44,099 bases of DNA, from NCBI GenBank assembly GCA_947476335.1, contig CANJQH010000020.1:1-44099 (forward strand), in the 5' to 3' direction. Position 1 is the stretch's first letter, and every line of letters begins with the position of its first letter. The translations under genes were made by a program, and so were the position numbers. This DNA is from Anaerolineae bacterium (lineage in GTDB: Bacteria > Chloroflexota > Anaerolineae > J036 > Brachytrichaceae). This document shows positions 40,346 to 44,099 of the stretch, in pieces. Below the pieces are notes generated by a model, which searched no databases, was not told where the DNA came from, and was given only the letters and a program-made list of their open reading frames with translations.

Positions 40346-41326
40346 ATGCGTGTATCGCTGCGGACCGAACCACGTGCGCCACTGCCCCCGCAGGTGCGTG
40401 CCCTTGAGCCTTGGCGCGACGGCCGGCAGCTGGCTGCACTGATCGAAGCCACTTTTTCACAGGAAGAGATTGGCTTCGTCGGTTCACGCATGATTGAACT
40501 GCTGCGCAATTACGGTCAATATGAACCGATGGCGTTCGGCCTCGGCTCCAGCTTTGTTTGGATTGAAGGTGGCCGCCTGATTGGCAACGCGTCGATTCAG
40601 CGCAACCCGGCGCATCGCGGTGTGTGGATCATCGGCAATGTCGCTACTGATCCTGCGTATCGGCGGCGCGGTGTGGCGCAGGCTGTCGTCGAAGCGTGCG
40701 TGCGGTACGCGATGGCGCACGGTGCGCGCTTTGTGGCGCTGCTTGTCGATCAAGAAAATACAGTGGCGCAGAGCTTGTACGGGAAATTTGGCTTTGAACC
40801 ACTGGGCGTGACAACGTACTACTTACGCACTTCGCTGCATGAGCAGCCGCCTGTTTCTGCTCCTCTTGCACTGGATCTGTTCGTGCGATCCGCACGCTGG
40901 TCGGACCGCCGCGCTATCTGGAATCTGGCGCGTATGAATATTCCCGACGAGCTGACATATGCCGAGCCATTCGATGCCGGTTTGTACAAACTTGGCGTGT
41001 GGTGGTCGACGCGCAATTTTCTGATGGGTGAGCCGGAGCAGTGGCAGGTGCTGCAGCGTGCATCAAGCGACGTGGTGCTGGGCGCAGTGCGTTCGCATAT
41101 CAGCCGTGAGGGGCCGCACCATCACATTGAACTCATGCTCGATGACGCAGTGAAGAATGAGTTTGGCGAATTTTTGCTGGATGCTGCGTTGCAGCGTTTT
41201 GCACCGTTGGCCGCAATGCCGATCTCGGCTGCGCAGTCGTGGCCCCATGAAGCTGCGCGTGCGGCGCTGATGCGCGCTGGCTTTCGTCCGCAGCGCAGCC
41301 TGATTCACATGCGTCGGCATGTTTGA
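40346..41326 (+). CDS. GNAT-family N-acetyltransferase
   Basis: 326 residues. An N-terminal GNAT domain (about 15-165) has the acetyl-CoA loop in VATDPAYRRRGVAQAVVEAC (R-R-x-G-x-A) and the following LVDQENTVAQSLYGKFGFEPLG. The C-terminal half (about 170-326) looks like a second, degenerate GNAT-like fold without a clear loop. The substrate is unknown. The ATG at 40346 directly follows an in-frame GTG at 40343; TAAAAT spacing favours the ATG. Confidence 0.82.
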   Translation: MRVSLRTEPRAPLPPQVRALEPWRDGRQLAALIEATFSQEEIGFVGSRMIELLRNYGQYEPMAFGLGSSFVWIEGGRLIGNASIQRNPAHRGVWIIGNVATDPAYRRRGVAQAVVEACVRYAMAHGARFVALLVDQENTVAQSLYGKFGFEPLGVTTYYLRTSLHEQPPVSAPLALDLFVRSARWSDRRAIWNLARMNIPDELTYAEPFDAGLYKLGVWWSTRNFLMGEPEQWQVLQRASSDVVLGAVRSHISREGPHHHIELMLDDAVKNEFGEFLLDAALQRFAPLAAMPISAAQSWPHEAARAALMRAGFRPQRSLIHMRRHV

Positions 41327-41337
41327 GGTATTTTTTA

Positions 41338-41560
41338 GTAACTGTGCGGGCCTAAACCAGTCTTTTCCGCGAAACACGCGATGCCTTCCCCCCTCCGCTG
41401 GATTTTTTGAACCTTCTTCGGAAGAAACGGGCAGGGCGTTGTTGGTTTGCTGACGACGGCGCTTTGAAGGAACGGATGAAACGGATGAAACGGATGAAAC
41501 GGATGAAACGGATGAAACAGTGCGTTTCACTGTGGAAAATTAATCAGCCTGAGTAGGTAC
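41338..41560 (-). repeat. T1 element copy N, expanded by a tandem repeat
   Basis: Ends GTAACTGTGCGGGCC and GCCTGAGTAGGTAC with CCGCGAAACACGCGATGCC on the left arm. The centre is enlarged by extra sequence including five 9-bp units. The right end is 5 nt from the mutM ATG and places TAGGTA 6 nt upstream of it. Confidence 0.65.
41471..41515 (+). repeat. 9-bp tandem repeat, five units
   Basis: AACGGATGA repeated five times inside T1 copy N. No coding role. Confidence 0.95.
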
Positions 41561-41565
41561 AAAAA

Positions 41566-42384
41566 ATGCCTGAATTGCCTGAAGTGGAAACCATCGCTCG
41601 CACGCTGCGGGAAGGGCGCGGCGCACCGGCGCTGCTTGGACGCCGCATTGAAGATGTGCGCGTGTTGTGGCCGCGCGAAGTGCACGGGCTTGCAGTCGAT
41701 GCGTTTGTTGCTGCGGTGAATGGAGCGTATGTTGCGCAGGTCGGACGCGTTGGTAAGTACCTCATCGTCGAACTCCAGCGCGGCGCGGTGCGGCGGCCGA
41801 TGCTCATTCATCTGCGCATGAGTGGGCGCCTTGATGTGTTGTCGGCCGCGGATGCGTTCACCAAACATGCACGCGTGGTGTGGTTGCTCGACGGTGGGCT
41901 GGCGCTGCGCTTCGATGATGCGCGCAAGTTCGGGCGTGTGTATCTGCCGGAGCACATCGACGACGTCGTCGGCCATATCGGGCCTGATGCGCTGCAGATT
42001 GGTGCGGACGAATTTTTGCAGCGGCTGCGCGATCGGCGTGGTGTGCTGAAATCATTGCTGCTCGATCAGCATTTCATCGCCGGCGTGGGAAATATCTATG
42101 CCGATGAGTCGCTCTTTCGCGCCGGGCTGCATCCGCTGCGTGCTGCACACACCGTTGCTGAAAATGATGCGCGCGCGTTGTTTGATGCTGTGCGCGCGGT
42201 GCTGTTCGAAGGCATCGAGGCGAATGGTGCCAGCTTCGATTGGGTGTACCCCGGCGGGAATTTTCAGAATAACTTCCGCGTGTATGGCCGCACAGATCAG
42301 TCGTGCGTGCAATGTGGCCGGCCGATTCAGCGCATTGTGGTGGCGCAGCGCAGCACACATTTTTGTGCAGTGTGTCAGCGATAG
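41566..42384 (+). CDS. mutM: Formamidopyrimidine-DNA glycosylase
   Basis: Removes 8-oxoguanine and formamidopyrimidines and cuts the abasic site. 272 residues, normal. The N-terminal MPELPEVET carries the catalytic Pro and Glu. The lesion-recognition Lys is in GRVGKYLIVEL, and IHLRMSGRL follows. The helix-two-turn-helix is in DQHFIAGVGNIYADESLFRAGLHP-like sequence, and the zinc finger is CVQCGRPIQRIVVAQRSTHFC-AVCQ with four Cys. It is convergent with the PfkB gene, 21 bp between stops. T1 copy N abuts the start. Confidence 0.96.
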   Translation: MPELPEVETIARTLREGRGAPALLGRRIEDVRVLWPREVHGLAVDAFVAAVNGAYVAQVGRVGKYLIVELQRGAVRRPMLIHLRMSGRLDVLSAADAFTKHARVVWLLDGGLALRFDDARKFGRVYLPEHIDDVVGHIGPDALQIGADEFLQRLRDRRGVLKSLLLDQHFIAGVGNIYADESLFRAGLHPLRAAHTVAENDARALFDAVRAVLFEGIEANGASFDWVYPGGNFQNNFRVYGRTDQSCVQCGRPIQRIVVAQRSTHFCAVCQR

Positions 42385-42405
42385 CGGCGGGCGGGCGTAT
42401 TCGGG

Positions 42406-43221
42406 CTATTGCAATAACTGTGCCGGGCCGGGCGCTTCGATCATGCGTGACGCGGCAGCGCAGCCTGCGGCGGCGGCGTTGACCGGCGATGCACCGCGCG
42501 CCAGCATCGTCAGCGTTGTGCCGCAGAATGTGTCGCCGGCGCCGGTCGGGTCGACCTCATGGGCCGGCGGTGCGGGCAGGTGCGTGTGCGCGCTGTTTGT
42601 GCAGACTTGTGCGCCGTCTGCGCCGAGCGTGACGAAGAGCAGCCGTTTGTGTGTGCTGTGCGCGGCTTCGACGCTGCCGAACAATCCGCGCGCCTCATTG
42701 TCGTTCATGAAAAAGCCATCGCATGCGTCGATGAGTTCGTGTACGACGTCGGGTGAATTTTGTACGAGCCGAAAGTATGTGCCGGCGGAAATGAAGCGGG
42801 CGCCGCGTTCGCGGCAAGCGCGAGCGAATGTGAGCATGCGCGCAGCGCTGCTGAGTGCGGCGATGTGCACTGCGTCGAAATCGGGCAGGCGCGCGGGCAG
42901 GTGCGCTGGTTCGAGCTGCGCCTCTGCGCCCCATGCTGCGTCGAGCAGTGTGGCTTTGCCGCCGCCGTGGTGTGCGATGGCAAGGCGCGGCAGCGCATCT
43001 GCGTCGATGGATGGGCCGATCCATGTCAGGCGCGCGGCTGCGGCATTGAATTCGCCGGGCAATGGCTGTGGGTATGGAGCGCACAAAGTGACGCGGGCGC
43101 CGGCCTGTGCGGCGGCGAGCGCTGTGTACAACCCGGCACCGCCCACAGTGTGCACGATGCCGGTGGGCAGATGCAGTACATCGCGCGAAGCGGTGCCGAT
43201 GACGAGGATGTTGATGCTCAT
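42406..43221 (-). CDS. PfkB-family carbohydrate kinase
   Basis: Ribokinase-fold sugar or nucleoside kinase, 271 residues (family usually about 300). The N-terminal VGGAGLYTALAAAQAGARVTL is the family's first motif and DPTGAGDTFCGTTLTML the second with the catalytic Asp. The substrate cannot be told; the short length fits the adenosine/inosine-type group as well as sugar kinases. The ATG at 43221 is chosen over 43251 because MSINILVIGTASRD is the usual start and TATAGT lies 10 nt upstream. Confidence 0.87.
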   Translation of the reverse strand: MSINILVIGTASRDVLHLPTGIVHTVGGAGLYTALAAAQAGARVTLCAPYPQPLPGEFNAAAARLTWIGPSIDADALPRLAIAHHGGGKATLLDAAWGAEAQLEPAHLPARLPDFDAVHIAALSSAARMLTFARACRERGARFISAGTYFRLVQNSPDVVHELIDACDGFFMNDNEARGLFGSVEAAHSTHKRLLFVTLGADGAQVCTNSAHTHLPAPPAHEVDPTGAGDTFCGTTLTMLARGASPVNAAAAGCAAASRMIEAPGPAQLLQ

Positions 43222-43231
43222 GAGAGACGTG

Positions 43232-43237
43232 ACTATA
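43232..43237 (-). promoter_or_regulatory. -10 box of the PfkB gene
   Basis: TATAGT on the minus strand, 10 nt from the ATG at 43221. It excludes the upstream ATG at 43251. Confidence 0.5.
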
Positions 43238-43255
43238 GTGGATGCACTCATACAT

Positions 43256-43327
43256 GTAACTACTCAGGCCGCTCTATTTTCCATCGTGCGTTTCGCGGGA
43301 CATATCGACGTAGGACTGAGTAGTTAT
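43256..43327 (+). repeat. T1 element copy O, internal stem deleted
   Basis: Ends GTAACTACTCAGGCC and CTGAGTAGTTAT, middle CTCTATTTTCCATCG and GGACATATCGACGTAGG (subfamily b, like copy F), but the long inner stem is reduced to CGTGCGTTTCGCG. The right end and its flank are duplicated as a 14-bp tandem (GTAGTTATCCAGAC at 43320-43333 and 43334-43347). Confidence 0.8.
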
Positions 43328-43348
43328 CCAGACGTAGTTATCCAGACA

Positions 43349-43354
43349 TAGAAT
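43349..43354 (+). promoter_or_regulatory. -10 box of the cyclo-ligase gene
   Basis: TAGAAT, 7 nt from the ATG at 43362, directly after the 14-bp duplication. Confidence 0.5.
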
Positions 43355-43361
43355 CCGCGCG

Positions 43362-43964
43362 ATGCGTGAAAAAATAGAGCTGCGAAAACAGGTGCGCGCA
43401 CTGCGCGATGCGGCGTCTGCAGAGATGCGTGCGCGATGGAGCGCAGAAATTTGTGCGCGGGCGATGGCGCATCCGGCGTATGTGCGTGCGCGCACTGTGC
43501 ACATCTTTTTGTCTTTTCAGAGCGAAGTGGATACGCGTGCGATCATCGAGCATGTGCAGGCGAGTGGCCGTCGCGTCGTTGTGCCGGTGTTTTTGAAAGA
43601 CAGCGACGAGACGCCGGCGACGCAGATCGACACGCTCGACTTGGCGGCGTTCGATCTCGGCCGCTGGGGCATGCGCACGCCGAAGCTGCGGCGTGACGTT
43701 CTGCTTGACGAGATCGACTTAGTATTTGTGCCGCTGCTTGTGTGGGCGCCGACGGACGAAGGGCGTTGCACACGCGTCGGCTACGGCGCCGGCTACTACG
43801 ATCGATTGCTGACGCGGGTGCGTCCGCATGTGCCGCGCATCGGCCTGGCATTCGCATTGCAGCGCGTGGAGCGTCTGCCGATTGAGACGCATGATCAGAT
43901 GCTTGACGAAGTACTGCATGACTCGTTCGTTCGTAATCCGACGTTCGTAATCCGACGTTCGTAA
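43362..43964 (+). CDS. fthC: 5-formyltetrahydrofolate cyclo-ligase
   Basis: Converts 5-formyl-THF to 5,10-methenyl-THF using ATP. 200 residues, normal. The N-terminus KIELRKQVRALRDA, the phosphate loop VGYGAGYYDRLL with the preceding DEGRCTR, and PVFLKDS match the family. The last roughly 11 codons (after DSFVR) are encoded by a 14-bp tandem repeat and the stop is inside the third unit, so the natural C-terminus may have been replaced. Confidence 0.92.
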   Translation: MREKIELRKQVRALRDAASAEMRARWSAEICARAMAHPAYVRARTVHIFLSFQSEVDTRAIIEHVQASGRRVVVPVFLKDSDETPATQIDTLDLAAFDLGRWGMRTPKLRRDVLLDEIDLVFVPLLVWAPTDEGRCTRVGYGAGYYDRLLTRVRPHVPRIGLAFALQRVERLPIETHDQMLDEVLHDSFVRNPTFVIRRS

Positions 43965-44030
43965 TCCGACGTTCGTAATCCGACGTTCGTAATCCGACGT
44001 TCGTAATCCGACGTTCGTAATCCGACGTTC
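43929..44030 (+). repeat. 14-bp tandem repeat, seven units, running out of fthC
   Basis: GTTCGTAATCCGAC repeated seven times plus GTTC. All units are identical. The first two and a half are coding. There are no spacers, so this is not CRISPR. Confidence 0.97.
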
Positions 44031-44031
44031 A

Positions 44032-44099
44032 GTAACTACTCAGGCCAGCCGGTTTTCCAACGCGAAACACACTATTCCTTCCCCCGAAAGGGGAAGGGG
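44032..44099 (+). mobile_element. T1 element copy P, cut by the window edge
   Basis: GTAACTACTCAGGCC followed by AGCCGGTTTTCCAACG and the left arm of the stem through the loop. The right half lies outside the window, so no duplication can be checked. Confidence 0.85.

Noticed and set aside
42098..43351. 417-codon plus-strand frame over mutM and the PfkB gene
   Set aside because: It spans a convergent gene pair and a T1 element; composition is Ala/Cys/Arg-rich with no domain.
43929..44030. CRISPR array
   Set aside because: Identical 14-bp units without spacers; no cas genes in the window.
429..44099. T1 copies as REP/BIME elements
   Set aside because: REP sequences are shorter and lack target duplications; T1 shows clear 8-bp duplications and IS66-like ends.
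429..44099. T1 copies as simple Rho-independent terminators
   Set aside because: They have long stems but no T-run after the outer arm, occur upstream as well as downstream of genes, and carry target duplications. A terminator effect is still possible.
1..44099. tRNA or rRNA genes
   Set aside because: I found no cloverleaf with a T-arm GTTCRA motif in context and no rRNA-like sequence on either strand; GTTCGTAA at 43929 is part of the 14-bp repeat.

Overview
Host and evidence: the window is a GC-rich bacterial chromosome segment with 34 protein-coding genes (one cut by the left edge), no RNA genes, no transposase or integrase gene and no CRISPR array. The gene set fits an uncultured Chloroflexota (Anaerolineae-like) genome: mevalonate kinase, PolX with a PHP domain, FemAB, an LCP-SH3 protein, and a Rieske/cytochrome b/dihaem cytochrome c operon. 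This placement is an inference from gene content. About 19 genes carry a -10-like hexamer (mostly TANNNT) only 6 to 14 nt upstream of the ATG or GTG and have no Shine-Dalgarno motif, so transcripts are probably leaderless or nearly so. Clear Shine-Dalgarno motifs appear mainly in the respiratory operon.

Layout. 1-10034: mostly minus-strand envelope genes: methyltransferase and Wzt-type ABC ATPase, a lipoprotein SGNH hydrolase, an LCP protein, a GT2 glycosyltransferase and a polytopic GT39-like protein. 10061-14790: MTA/SAH-deaminase-like amidohydrolase, SH3 membrane protein, GHMP sugar kinase, DUF1624-type acyltransferase, SDR. 15116-23310: a large secreted C39-like/PA14 protein, an AadA-like nucleotidyltransferase, the tpiA-M50-unknown operon, and a FemAB pair. 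23962-33588: polX, M14 carboxypeptidase, mutS, holA, an epimerase, uppP. 34023-37826: Rieske, cytochrome b and cytochrome c. 37957-43964: MFS, mevalonate kinase, GNAT, mutM, PfkB kinase and 5-formyl-THF cyclo-ligase.

The most striking content lies between genes. Sixteen copies (intact, nested, internally deleted or decayed) of a roughly 112-bp near-palindromic element, here called T1, begin GTAAC and end GTTAC. Seven copies have exact direct repeats of 8 bp immediately outside, one has a 7-bp repeat and one a repeat with one mismatch. This is the signature of transposition, and the GTAA ends with 8-bp duplications match the IS66 family. Stem sequences of different copies differ by paired changes. 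A second, 94-bp palindromic element, T2, has TA at both ends and twice sits inside a T1 copy. A third family, T3, forms a 255-bp tandem duplication with diverged fragments elsewhere. Short tandem arrays (7, 9, 11, 14 and 18 bp) recur, some inside genes such as mutS and the cyclo-ligase gene.

Functional themes: envelope polysaccharide assembly and export (Wzt, LCP, GT2, GT39-like, UppP, FemAB, GHMP kinase), DNA replication and repair (MutS, PolX, HolA, MutM), and a quinol:cytochrome c oxidoreductase with unusual cytochrome b features.
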